A stretch of DNA of 9,137 bases, from the NCBI GenBank assembly GCA_945873015.1, contig CAMCBY010000127.1:1-9137 (forward strand), given 5' to 3'. The notes below the pieces were generated by a model. The model was not told where the DNA came from and made no database searches. It saw nothing but the letters and a program-made list of their open reading frames with translations. Positions 1 to 5,766 of the stretch are shown piece after piece (position 1 is the first letter of the stretch; each line of letters starts with the position of its first letter). Both the position numbers and the translations under genes were made by a program. This DNA comes from Klebsiella pneumoniae (GTDB lineage: Bacteria; Pseudomonadota; Gammaproteobacteria; Ga0077536).

Positions 1-1
1 T

Positions 2-64
2 ATTCAGCGTATCTACGGCGGCTCGTCGGAGATAATGAAAGAACTGATCAGCCGCGCGATCTGA
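2..64 (+). CDS. Acyl-CoA dehydrogenase, C-terminal end only (partial)
   Basis: The reading frame enters from the left edge and ends at TGA 62-64. The 20 visible residues read IQRIYGGSSEIMKELISRAI. The QRIYGG(T/S)SEIMKE(L/I)I pattern is the classic end of acyl-CoA dehydrogenases, where this last helix borders the FAD site. The family forms the alpha,beta double bond in an acyl-CoA and passes electrons to ETF. The next gene starts 14 bases after the stop, so it is probably in the same operon as the flavoprotein, SDR and BadI-like genes that follow. That context suggests it dehydrogenates the cyclic or branched acyl-CoA that the later enzymes use. Substrate, start and total length cannot be judged because the gene body is outside the window. 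Confidence 0.85.
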   Translation: MQRIYGGSSEIMKELISRAI

Positions 65-78
65 ACGACACTGCGACG

Positions 79-1038
79 ATGTCCTTGCCCGCCTTGTTCA
101 ATTCGCTGCGCGCGCCGGTCATGGCCGCGCCGATGTTCATCGTCTCGAGTCCGGCCTTGGTGATAGCCCAATGCCAGGCCGGCATCGTCGGCTCCATGCC
201 GGCGCTGAATGCACGCAGCGAAGCAGAGCTCGACGCATCGCTCGGCGACATTGCGCAGACGCTCGATGACTACAGTCGCGCCCATCCGGCGCAACCGGCC
301 GCGCCGTTCGCCATCAACCAGATTGCCCATCGCAGCAATGATCGGCTGGCACGCGATACCGAAATCATCGTCAAACATCGTGTGCCCATCGTCATCATCA
401 GTCTGTCAGCGCACCGCGATATCGTCGATGCCGTGCACGGCTATGGCGGTCTGGTGTTCAACGACGTGATTTCCGAGCGCCATGCGCGCAAGGCGATAGA
501 CAACGGCTGCGATGGTCTCATTGCGGTCGCCGCCGGCGCGGGAGGTCACACCGGTAATCTCTCGCCATTCGCACTGCTGGAAGATATTCGCGCCTGGTGG
601 GATGGTCCACTGGCGTTGTCAGGTGCGATTGCAACCGGCCGCAGTGTGATGGCCGCGTTGGCGGCCGGTGCCGACCTCGCCTACATTGGCACGCCCTTCA
701 TCGCGACCGACGAAGCCAATGCGGTGCCGGACTACAAGACTATGGTCACTGCTTCGCGCAGCGCCGATATCGTGACTACCGATTATTTCAGCGGCGTGCC
801 CGCCAATTTCCTGGCGGGCTCCATTGCCCGCGCCGGGCTCGACCCAAGCGCGCTGCGCCGCGACCCCGACAAGGCCACTAACGTCAGCCCGAGCGGCGAC
901 TCGCACAAGACCTGGCGCGACATCTGGGGCTGTGGCCACGGCGTCGGCGCAGTCATGGATATCGTGCCGACCGCCACGCGTGTGGCGCGGCTGATTGACC
1001 AGTACCAGAGCGCGCGTGTCGCCTTCGGCCTGCGCTGA
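79..1038 (+). CDS. Nitronate monooxygenase-family FMN flavoprotein (2-nitropropane dioxygenase-like)
   Basis: A 319-residue FMN TIM-barrel protein close to the usual length of the family. The N-terminal strand holds APVMAAPMF (residues 12-20). The phosphate-binding and catalytic region reads AAGAGGHTG (151-159), with His157 at the position of the family's catalytic base. SGAIATGRSVMAALAAGAD (181-199) and YIGTPFIATDEA (202-213) follow. The family either oxidises nitronates or, in some members, works as a flavin oxidoreductase on CoA esters or quinones. Placed 14 bases after an acyl-CoA dehydrogenase and 32 bases before a BadH-like SDR, a CoA-ester redox role is as likely as nitronate detoxification; this is inference from context. 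The start ATG 79 has no good Shine-Dalgarno sequence, which fits translational coupling to the gene upstream. The N-terminus aligns with the family from this Met. Family assignment is firm, the reaction is not. Confidence 0.88.
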   Translation: MSLPALFNSLRAPVMAAPMFIVSSPALVIAQCQAGIVGSMPALNARSEAELDASLGDIAQTLDDYSRAHPAQPAAPFAINQIAHRSNDRLARDTEIIVKHRVPIVIISLSAHRDIVDAVHGYGGLVFNDVISERHARKAIDNGCDGLIAVAAGAGGHTGNLSPFALLEDIRAWWDGPLALSGAIATGRSVMAALAAGADLAYIGTPFIATDEANAVPDYKTMVTASRSADIVTTDYFSGVPANFLAGSIARAGLDPSALRRDPDKATNVSPSGDSHKTWRDIWGCGHGVGAVMDIVPTATRVARLIDQYQSARVAFGLR

Positions 1039-1070
1039 CTATCCTCAAACATTCGACCAGGAGCGTATTC

Positions 1071-1865
1071 ATGGATCTCGGACTCAAAGACAAAGCGGTC
1101 ATCGTCACCGGTGGCGGTTCCAATATCGGCCGTGCCATCGTGCTCGGCTTTGCGCGCGAAGGCGCCAGGATCACGATTGGTGACATCGATACCGCGCAGG
1201 CCAAAGCGGTCGCCGACGAAGCCCGTGCGGCGGGTGCAGCGGCGGTTGAAGTGGCCGCGTGTGATGTGACCTCACTTGAACAGGTGCAGGCGATGTTCAA
1301 GCAGACCACCGACGCTTACGGCACGGTCGATGTGCTGGTCAATAACGTTGGCTGGGACAAACTCATGTTCTTCACCCAGACCACGCCCGATTTGTGGGCC
1401 AAAATCATCCAGGTCAATTTTGTCGGCATGCTGAACTGCACCCATACCGCGCTTTCCGTCATGGCGCCGAACAACAAGGGCGCGATCGTTTCGATCAGCT
1501 CCGACGCCAGCCGTCAGGGTGAGCCGCGTGAAGCGGTCTACGGCGGCATGAAAGCCGGCGTCAACAGCTTCATGAAGACCATAGCCAAGGAAAACGGTCG
1601 CAACGGCATCCGCTGCAATGTGGTGTGCCCGGGCGTGACCATCCCGGCGGAGAACGCTGAAGTCGGTGCCAACAGCATGTGGGTCAATAAAGACAGCATG
1701 TTCACGCCAGACCAGCTTGCGCAGATTGCAAAGAGTCTGCCGCTCAAGAAGATTGGCCGGCCGGAAGACGTCGCCAACGCGGTGCTGTTTCTCGCTTCCG
1801 AGGCCGCGGGTCATGTGACCGGCCAGGTCTTAAGCGTGAGCGGCGGCTATTCGATGATCGGTTAA
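1071..1865 (+). CDS. SDR-family dehydrogenase, BadH-like (2-hydroxycyclohexanecarboxyl-CoA dehydrogenase type)
   Basis: A classical 264-residue short-chain dehydrogenase. The cofactor loop is TGGGSNIG (13-20), with Asp38 at the end of the second strand, which favours NAD over NADP. NNVG lies at 91-94, the structural Asn is N116, and the catalytic residues are S144, Y157 and K161 (YGGMK), with the usual 13-residue Ser-Tyr spacing. The third Gly of the TGxxxGxG motif is Asn18, a tolerated variant. From memory of the family, NNxGWD, the SDASR..GE..EAVY region and the C-terminal GQVLSVSGG resemble BadH of Rhodopseudomonas palustris, which oxidises 2-hydroxycyclohexanecarboxyl-CoA to the 2-keto form. 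The following gene is BadI-like, which strengthens this reading. A clear AGGAG (1059-1063) lies 7 bases before the ATG. A generic 3-hydroxyacyl-CoA dehydrogenase for another substrate remains possible. Confidence 0.88.
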   Translation: MDLGLKDKAVIVTGGGSNIGRAIVLGFAREGARITIGDIDTAQAKAVADEARAAGAAAVEVAACDVTSLEQVQAMFKQTTDAYGTVDVLVNNVGWDKLMFFTQTTPDLWAKIIQVNFVGMLNCTHTALSVMAPNNKGAIVSISSDASRQGEPREAVYGGMKAGVNSFMKTIAKENGRNGIRCNVVCPGVTIPAENAEVGANSMWVNKDSMFTPDQLAQIAKSLPLKKIGRPEDVANAVLFLASEAAGHVTGQVLSVSGGYSMIG

Positions 1866-1896
1866 TCGACACAATCAGAAACAACAGGAGGCAGCC

Positions 1897-2694
1897 ATGA
1901 GCAATTACGAAGACGTTATCTACGAGAAGGTCGGTCGCACCGCCATCATCACTATCAACCGCCCGAGCAAATACAACGCGTTTCGGCCACGTACGGTGGT
2001 CGAATTGCTCGACGCCTTCCAGATGGCGGGTTGGGACCGCGACATCGGCTCGGTGGTATTCACCGGTGCTGGCGGCAAGGCATTCTGCACCGGCGGCGAT
2101 CAGTCCGACCACAGCGGCGGCCAGTATGGCAACAACGACGCACGCGGCGCGGTCGGCATGCCGGTAGAAGAACTGCACTCGGTCATCCGCGACATTCCCA
2201 AGCCGGTCATTGCCAAGGTGCGCGGCTACGCCATCGGTGGCGGCAATGTGTTCTGCACGCTGTGCGACATGACCATCGCCTCGGACAACGCCATCTTCGG
2301 CCAGGTCGGCCCCAAGATGGGTTCGGTCGATCCGGGCTTCGGCACCGCGTATCTGGCGCGTGTGGTAGGCGAGAAGAAGGCGCGCGAGATCTGGTACATG
2401 TGCAAACGTTACTCCGCCAAGGAAGCGCTGGACATGGGCCTCATCAACGCCGTGGTGCCGGACGCCGAACTCGACGACGAAGTGATGCGCTGGTGCGAAG
2501 AAATCAACAAGCGCAGCCCGACCGCGATTGCGCTGGCCAAGAAGAGTTTCAACGCTGACACTGAGTCCATCCGCGGCATGGGCCAGCTTGCGATGCAGGC
2601 GCTGCGTTTGTATTACTACACGGAAGAATCGCAGGAAGGCGTGAAGGCGCTGAACGAGAAGCGCGAGCCGGACTTCATGAAGTTTTATCGTTAG
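1897..2694 (+). CDS. badI: Crotonase-family ring-opening hydrolase, BadI-like (2-ketocyclohexanecarboxyl-CoA hydrolase)
   Basis: A 265-residue crotonase-fold protein. The oxyanion-hole segments are AFCTGGDQS (62-70) and YAIGGGNV (111-118). The stretch FGQVGPKMGSVDPGFG (134-149), then ARVVGEKKAREIWYMCKRYS (154-173), and the end EGVKALNEKREPDF (247-260) match, from memory, BadI of Rhodopseudomonas palustris almost word for word. BadI adds water across the ring C-C bond of 2-ketocyclohexanecarboxyl-CoA to give pimeloyl-CoA, a reverse-Dieckmann reaction. The related MenB does the reverse type of ring closure, but the GSVDPG signature and the lack of menaquinone genes nearby favour the hydrolase. 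It follows the BadH-like SDR by 31 bases and has a perfect AGGAGG (1886-1891) five bases before the ATG, the best ribosome site in the window, implying strong expression. The exact ring substrate is inferred. Confidence 0.87.
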   Translation: MSNYEDVIYEKVGRTAIITINRPSKYNAFRPRTVVELLDAFQMAGWDRDIGSVVFTGAGGKAFCTGGDQSDHSGGQYGNNDARGAVGMPVEELHSVIRDIPKPVIAKVRGYAIGGGNVFCTLCDMTIASDNAIFGQVGPKMGSVDPGFGTAYLARVVGEKKAREIWYMCKRYSAKEALDMGLINAVVPDAELDDEVMRWCEEINKRSPTAIALAKKSFNADTESIRGMGQLAMQALRLYYYTEESQEGVKALNEKREPDFMKFYR

Positions 2695-2700
2695 CCTTTC

Positions 2701-2754
2701 AATGTGCGAATAAATTCGCACCTACAACTGTAGGTGCGATTTCAATCGCACATT
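2701..2754. repeat. Paired REP-type palindrome (BIME-like), GTAG-headed
   Basis: Two 26-base arms (2701-2726 and 2729-2754) are inverted copies of each other around a 2-base centre and differ only in their inner 7 bases. Each arm is itself a hairpin: GTGCGAA/TTCGCAC with loop TAAA (2704-2721), and GTGCGAT/ATCGCAC with loop TTCA (2734-2751). The right unit carries a GTAG head at 2730-2733 and the left unit its complement at 2722-2725, as in the REP units that RAYT transposases recognise in gammaproteobacteria. It starts 6 bases after the stop of the BadI-like gene, so it probably also stabilises the mRNA 3' end or limits read-through. There is no T-run, so it is not a canonical intrinsic terminator. 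Confidence 0.85.
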
Positions 2755-2818
2755 CGTTCCGCATCCCTGTCCGAGTGTGTAATGCTTCCCTCCATCATGA
2801 GCACGAGAGGGGAGCGGC
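2755..2818 (+). promoter_or_regulatory. Leader and possible promoter of the GST-like gene
   Basis: This 64-base gap lies between the REP pair and the GST-like gene. A poor sigma-70-like pair, TTCCGC (2757-2762) and TAATGC (2780-2785) with 17 bases between, is the best candidate seen. A purine-rich ribosome site, GAGGGGAG, ends at 2814, four bases before ATG 2819. The ribosome site is clear; the promoter is only a guess. No operator palindrome was seen. Confidence 0.25.
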
Positions 2819-3661
2819 ATGTCAGCCGATATCGGTTTCGAAGACATCACAGTGGATTACGTCTCGATTGCCGCAGCGCGCGCGATGGGCGGTCTGCGCC
2901 TGGTGCTGGGCGCTTACGCCATCCCCGGGCCGTGGCGGGAATCATGCAAGGCCTTATTCGACGTCAAACGCATCGCCTACACCTCGGTGCGTTGTTCCAA
3001 TGCCGGCGCGTCGGAAACGAGCTTCGGCGCCGAGGGGTCCCATAGCGAGTTGATCGAGTGGACTGCGCAATCGAGTGCGCCGGTCGCAGTGTGGCAAGAC
3101 GAGCGACCGCGTGCGAGCTGGATAGATCAATTAAATCTCGCCGAGCGCCTCGCGCCCGAGCCGCGCCTGATTCCCGAAGATTTCGAGACGCGGCTGCGCA
3201 TGTTCGGCCTGATCAATGAAATTGCCGGTGAGAATGGCCTCGGCTGGAGCAAGCGCCTGATCCTGGTCGATCAGGCTTTGAACAATGCCGAACCCGGCAG
3301 CGCCGACTACGTGTTCTGGCAGACCCTCGGCCAGAAGTATCTCTTTACGCCGCAGGCAGGGCAGGCCGCCAAGGCGCGCATGATTGAGATCCTGGTCAAG
3401 CTCGATACGGAACTGGCGGCGAGCCGCGCGCGCGGCAGTCGTTATTTTATTGGCGACAGTCTGTCGGCGCTCGACATCTATGCCGCCTGCTTCTACGCGC
3501 TGCTCGAACCCTTGGCGCCCGAGCTGTGTCCGATGGCGAGCAGCTATCGGCCCGCCTATCGCAACGCCGACCCGGACATTGAATCGCACATGACCGCAGC
3601 TCTGCGCGAGCATCGCGATTTCATCTATCGGCAGCATCTGGTGCTGCCGATAGTCTTCTAG
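2819..3661 (+). CDS. Glutathione S-transferase-like protein
   Basis: A 280-residue protein, longer than the usual 200-230 of GSTs because of about 25 extra residues at the N-terminus. Residues 27-95 look like the thioredoxin-fold domain: strand RLVLGAY, then PGPWRESCKALFDV as the first helix, and APVAVW (87-92) with the expected cis-Pro88. The C-terminal all-helical domain contains YFIGDSLSALDIYAACFYA (209-227), whose S-x-x-D box is the hallmark of the GST fold. The activating residue cannot be assigned; Ser42, Cys43 and Tyr33 are candidates. In degradation gene regions such proteins can be glutathione-dependent isomerases, dehalogenases or ether-cleaving enzymes, or simply protective. Start ATG 2819 is supported by GAGGGGAG just upstream. 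The gene stands alone after the REP pair and is convergent with the SnoaL-like gene, with 7 bases between stops. Confidence 0.8.
   Translation: MSADIGFEDITVDYVSIAAARAMGGLRLVLGAYAIPGPWRESCKALFDVKRIAYTSVRCSNAGASETSFGAEGSHSELIEWTAQSSAPVAVWQDERPRASWIDQLNLAERLAPEPRLIPEDFETRLRMFGLINEIAGENGLGWSKRLILVDQALNNAEPGSADYVFWQTLGQKYLFTPQAGQAAKARMIEILVKLDTELAASRARGSRYFIGDSLSALDIYAACFYALLEPLAPELCPMASSYRPAYRNADPDIESHMTAALREHRDFIYRQHLVLPIVF
3625..3653. terminator. Perfect 12-bp hairpin inside the end of the GST-like gene, possible bidirectional terminator
   Basis: CTATCGGCAGCA (3625-3636) pairs perfectly with TGCTGCCGATAG (3642-3653) around a 5-base loop, TCTGG. The hairpin lies within the last codons of the GST-like gene and ends 5 bases before its TAG (3659-3661). 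It also lies 15 bases beyond the stop of the convergent SnoaL-like gene (3669), so both transcripts could use it. Neither strand has a proper T-run directly after the stem: the plus strand has only TCTTCT, then CTTTT at 3666-3670. It may block read-through or protect 3' ends rather than terminate efficiently. Confidence 0.55.
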
Positions 3662-3668
3662 GCGGCTT

Positions 3669-4040
3669 TTACAGCCCCGGCCAGCGGCTCCAGTCGGCGT
3701 AGGTTCTGTCGGTGATGACCTCTCCATCGCGGATGGTCAGAACCGCGACGAAGGGCACCGACCAATCGGCGCCGCGGTCGGCATCGCGCAGTTCACATTC
3801 AACGCAGGCGGTGTCGCCGGCGATGTGGCTGCGTATGACTTCCAGACGTCGATGGGGCGCTTTGGCAAGCACTGCATCTTCAACTTTCTGCAGGCCCTTG
3901 CGGCCTTCAATCACGCCCAAGCCCATCGGGTAGACCCGACAGTCCTCGGCATAACATTCCTGCACCATGCGCGTGGCATCGTCGTTGTAGTACTGCGCCC
4001 AGCGTTCGACCAGGGCCTGTTTGTTTTGTGTGTCGCTCAT
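3669..4040 (-). CDS. SnoaL-like / NTF2-fold small protein
   Basis: A 123-residue protein of the typical SnoaL-like length. It opens with a helix (NKQALVERWAQYYND, 6-20), followed by the family pattern of a short Asp-rich turn (YAEDCRVYP, 30-38). The C-terminal sheet includes WSVPFVAVLTIRDGEVIT (93-110) and ends in DRTYADWSRWPG, where RTYxDW is a recurrent signature of these proteins. The fold serves as isomerase, hydrolase, dehydratase or a non-catalytic partner, so the reaction is unknown. The frame stays open further upstream, but ATG 4040 is chosen because GGGGAG stands five bases before it and longer starts would run into the ligase gene. It follows the acyl-CoA ligase by 25 bases on the same strand and is likely co-transcribed, suggesting it acts on the same substrate family. 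Confidence 0.8.
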   Translation of the reverse strand: MSDTQNKQALVERWAQYYNDDATRMVQECYAEDCRVYPMGLGVIEGRKGLQKVEDAVLAKAPHRRLEVIRSHIAGDTACVECELRDADRGADWSVPFVAVLTIRDGEVITDRTYADWSRWPGL

Positions 4041-4065
4041 CACTGCTCCCCGCGTGATTGGTTGC

Positions 4066-5634
4066 TCAACCCACCGCGCGATCCTGGCCAGCCCAGAACG
4101 GTTCGCGCAATTCCTTCTTGGCAATCTTGCCGCTACCGGTCATAGGAAAGGCGGCATGGAAATCGATGCTCTTCGGCAGCTTGTAACCCGCCAGCCGTGA
4201 CCGACAGAAGTCGAGTAATTCCTCGGCGCTGACCGTCATGCCCGGTCGCAGCACGATACAGGCTTTGACCGCTTCACCCCAGCGTGCATCGGGCACGCCG
4301 ATCACGGCGGCCACTGCGACCGCTGCATGGGTGGAAAGCACCGATTCGATTTCCGTTGAGTAGATGTTCTCGCCACCGGACACGATCATGTCTTTCAGTC
4401 GATCGTGGATGTAGTACAGCCCTTCTTCGTCACGGATCGCGATATCGCCGCTGTGGTACCAGCCTTGGGGAAACACTTCGGCGGTGACCTTGGGCTTTTT
4501 CCAGTAGCCGCTCGCGAGTGACGGTGAGCGGATCCACAACTCGCCGGGCGCACCGTCGGCGACGTCCTGGCCGGCTTCATCGACGATACGCAAGTCGATC
4601 AAGGGCAGTGGTTTACCACAGGCTTTCAGTTTGTCTTCGCGCTCGAGGTTGTGCTCGGCCGGACGCAGCAGCGTGACCGCACCCGAGGTCTCGGTGGCAC
4701 CGTAGAACTGCATGAATTCGCAGGGCATCGCGCCAATCGCGCGCTTGATGAGGCCGAGGGAAATCGGTGAACCGGCATACATCACCAGGCGCAGCGAGGA
4801 GAAATCAGCGCTGGCCGCTTGTGGGTGATCGAGCAGCATCTGAATCATGGCCGGTGCAAAGGCAGTGATGGTGGGTTTCAGATGGGAAATGGACTTTAGC
4901 GCCGCGCCCGGTTCGAATTGTCTGTCGATGAGTACGGCCATGCCGTTGTACATCGACTGCAGCGACAGGCCGATGGCGAGCAGATGGAAGTTGGGCAGCG
5001 CGACCAGGAAACGGTCTTCTGCCTTCCATTCAAAGGCCGGCTCAAAATGTTCACACAGACGCATGTGATTGAAGTTGTCATGGGTGATGACGACGCCCTT
5101 GGGGTCGCCGGTGGTGCCCGAGGTATAGAGCTGAATGGCGCCGGCCTCCATCGCTACGGGCGGCAAGGCGGTGCTGTCAAATCCTGCCAGCCAGCGCCGC
5201 AGCGGGTCATCGTCGCCGCGCGCGCGATCAACTTCCTGACTTTGAATACTGAGGCCGTTGGCTTCGAGCATGGCCGCCCATTGGGGCGCGAACTCGGGTT
5301 CGACGAAGGCGAAACGCGCTTCGGAGTCGGCCAGCACGCGACACAACTCTGGCTCCGACAGCCGCCAGTTGAGAGGACAGAAACACGCGCCGCGTTTGAC
5401 CGTGCCAAACATCGCGAGGAAAAAGTCGTCGGAGTTTTTGCCGAGGTACACCACCCGATCACCGGGCCCGATACCGGCCGCTGCCAGGCCGTGGGCGAGA
5501 CGCGTCGCCTGTTCGTCGAGTTCGCCATAGGTTGTGACGTGGTCTGCGTAGACCAGCGCGGTGCGCGAGCCGGCGCGTCGCGCGTAATAACTGACGTAAT
5601 CGCCGAGCGTCCGGATTTCCTTATAGACCCACAT
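4066..5634 (-). CDS. AMP-forming acyl-CoA synthetase (ANL superfamily)
   Basis: A full-length 522-residue adenylate-forming ligase that activates a carboxylic acid with ATP to an acyl-AMP and then to the CoA thioester. All core motifs are intact: the P-loop YTSGTTGDPKG (170-180), YGATE (311-315), YHSGD (393-397), the hinge from DRLKD (411-415) through SGGENIYSTEIE (419-430), and the C-terminal GSGKIAKKEL with the adenylation lysine K503. No signal peptide or membrane segment is visible, so it is cytoplasmic. The fatty- or aromatic-acid specificity cannot be read from the motifs alone. It heads a two-gene minus-strand operon with the SnoaL-like gene and is divergent from the ferredoxin reductase gene. 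An AAGGGGAG ribosome site lies about 11 bases before the start, somewhat far. It most likely supplies the CoA ester used by the neighbouring dehydrogenases. Confidence 0.92.
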   Translation of the reverse strand: MWVYKEIRTLGDYVSYYARRAGSRTALVYADHVTTYGELDEQATRLAHGLAAAGIGPGDRVVYLGKNSDDFFLAMFGTVKRGACFCPLNWRLSEPELCRVLADSEARFAFVEPEFAPQWAAMLEANGLSIQSQEVDRARGDDDPLRRWLAGFDSTALPPVAMEAGAIQLYTSGTTGDPKGVVITHDNFNHMRLCEHFEPAFEWKAEDRFLVALPNFHLLAIGLSLQSMYNGMAVLIDRQFEPGAALKSISHLKPTITAFAPAMIQMLLDHPQAASADFSSLRLVMYAGSPISLGLIKRAIGAMPCEFMQFYGATETSGAVTLLRPAEHNLEREDKLKACGKPLPLIDLRIVDEAGQDVADGAPGELWIRSPSLASGYWKKPKVTAEVFPQGWYHSGDIAIRDEEGLYYIHDRLKDMIVSGGENIYSTEIESVLSTHAAVAVAAVIGVPDARWGEAVKACIVLRPGMTVSAEELLDFCRSRLAGYKLPKSIDFHAAFPMTGSGKIAKKELREPFWAGQDRAVG

Positions 5635-5766
5635 CGTTGAGAACTCTCCCCTTGGCTGTCACAGCCCGCTCAGATCGGGCCAGAAAATCGTAATCATGCG
5701 TACTATATGTTAACTTTTGGCGCAGCTTGTGGAAATCGAACAGGCAATCGCGGGGAGCGATAGGTC
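5635..5766. promoter_or_regulatory. Divergent intergenic region with promoters for both flanking operons
   Basis: This 132-base gap separates the divergent ligase and reductase genes, so both promoters and any shared operator should lie here. It contains a local AT-rich island (about 5684-5718, including TACTATATGTTAACTTTT) that stands out against the GC-rich flanks. An inverted repeat, GCCCG (5664-5668) and CGGGC (5676-5680), is separated by 7 bases. On the minus strand a weak TATAGT could be a -10 element, but no convincing -35 goes with it. GGGGAG (5752-5757) is the ribosome site of the reductase gene. No regulator gene lies next to it in this window. Confidence 0.45.

Noticed and set aside
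79..1038. IpdC, the NMO-family steroid-degradation enzyme
   Set aside because: The N-terminal motif and overall pattern belong to a different NMO branch, and no IpdA/IpdB or other HIP-pathway gene is visible. Only the analogy was kept.
1897..2694. MenB (naphthoyl-CoA synthase) for the crotonase
   Set aside because: MenB shares the GQxGPKxGS and KKAREIWY segments, but the GSVDPG signature, the C-terminal EGVKALNEKR and the neighbouring BadH-like SDR favour BadI. No menaquinone gene is nearby.
1744..2721. Long minus-strand open frame of 325 codons opposite the SDR and BadI-like genes
   Set aside because: The plus strand carries well-recognised proteins with full motifs and good ribosome sites. 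The antisense frame is His/Arg/Ala-rich, shows no family motif, and arises from GC-rich codon bias.
2701..2754. Intrinsic terminator or short CRISPR-like repeat pair
   Set aside because: There is no T-run after the stems, and the two units are inverted rather than direct repeats with spacers. A REP pair explains all features.
4918..5640. Plus-strand open frame of 240 codons opposite the ligase
   Set aside because: The minus-strand ligase has every ANL motif in this stretch; the opposite frame has none.
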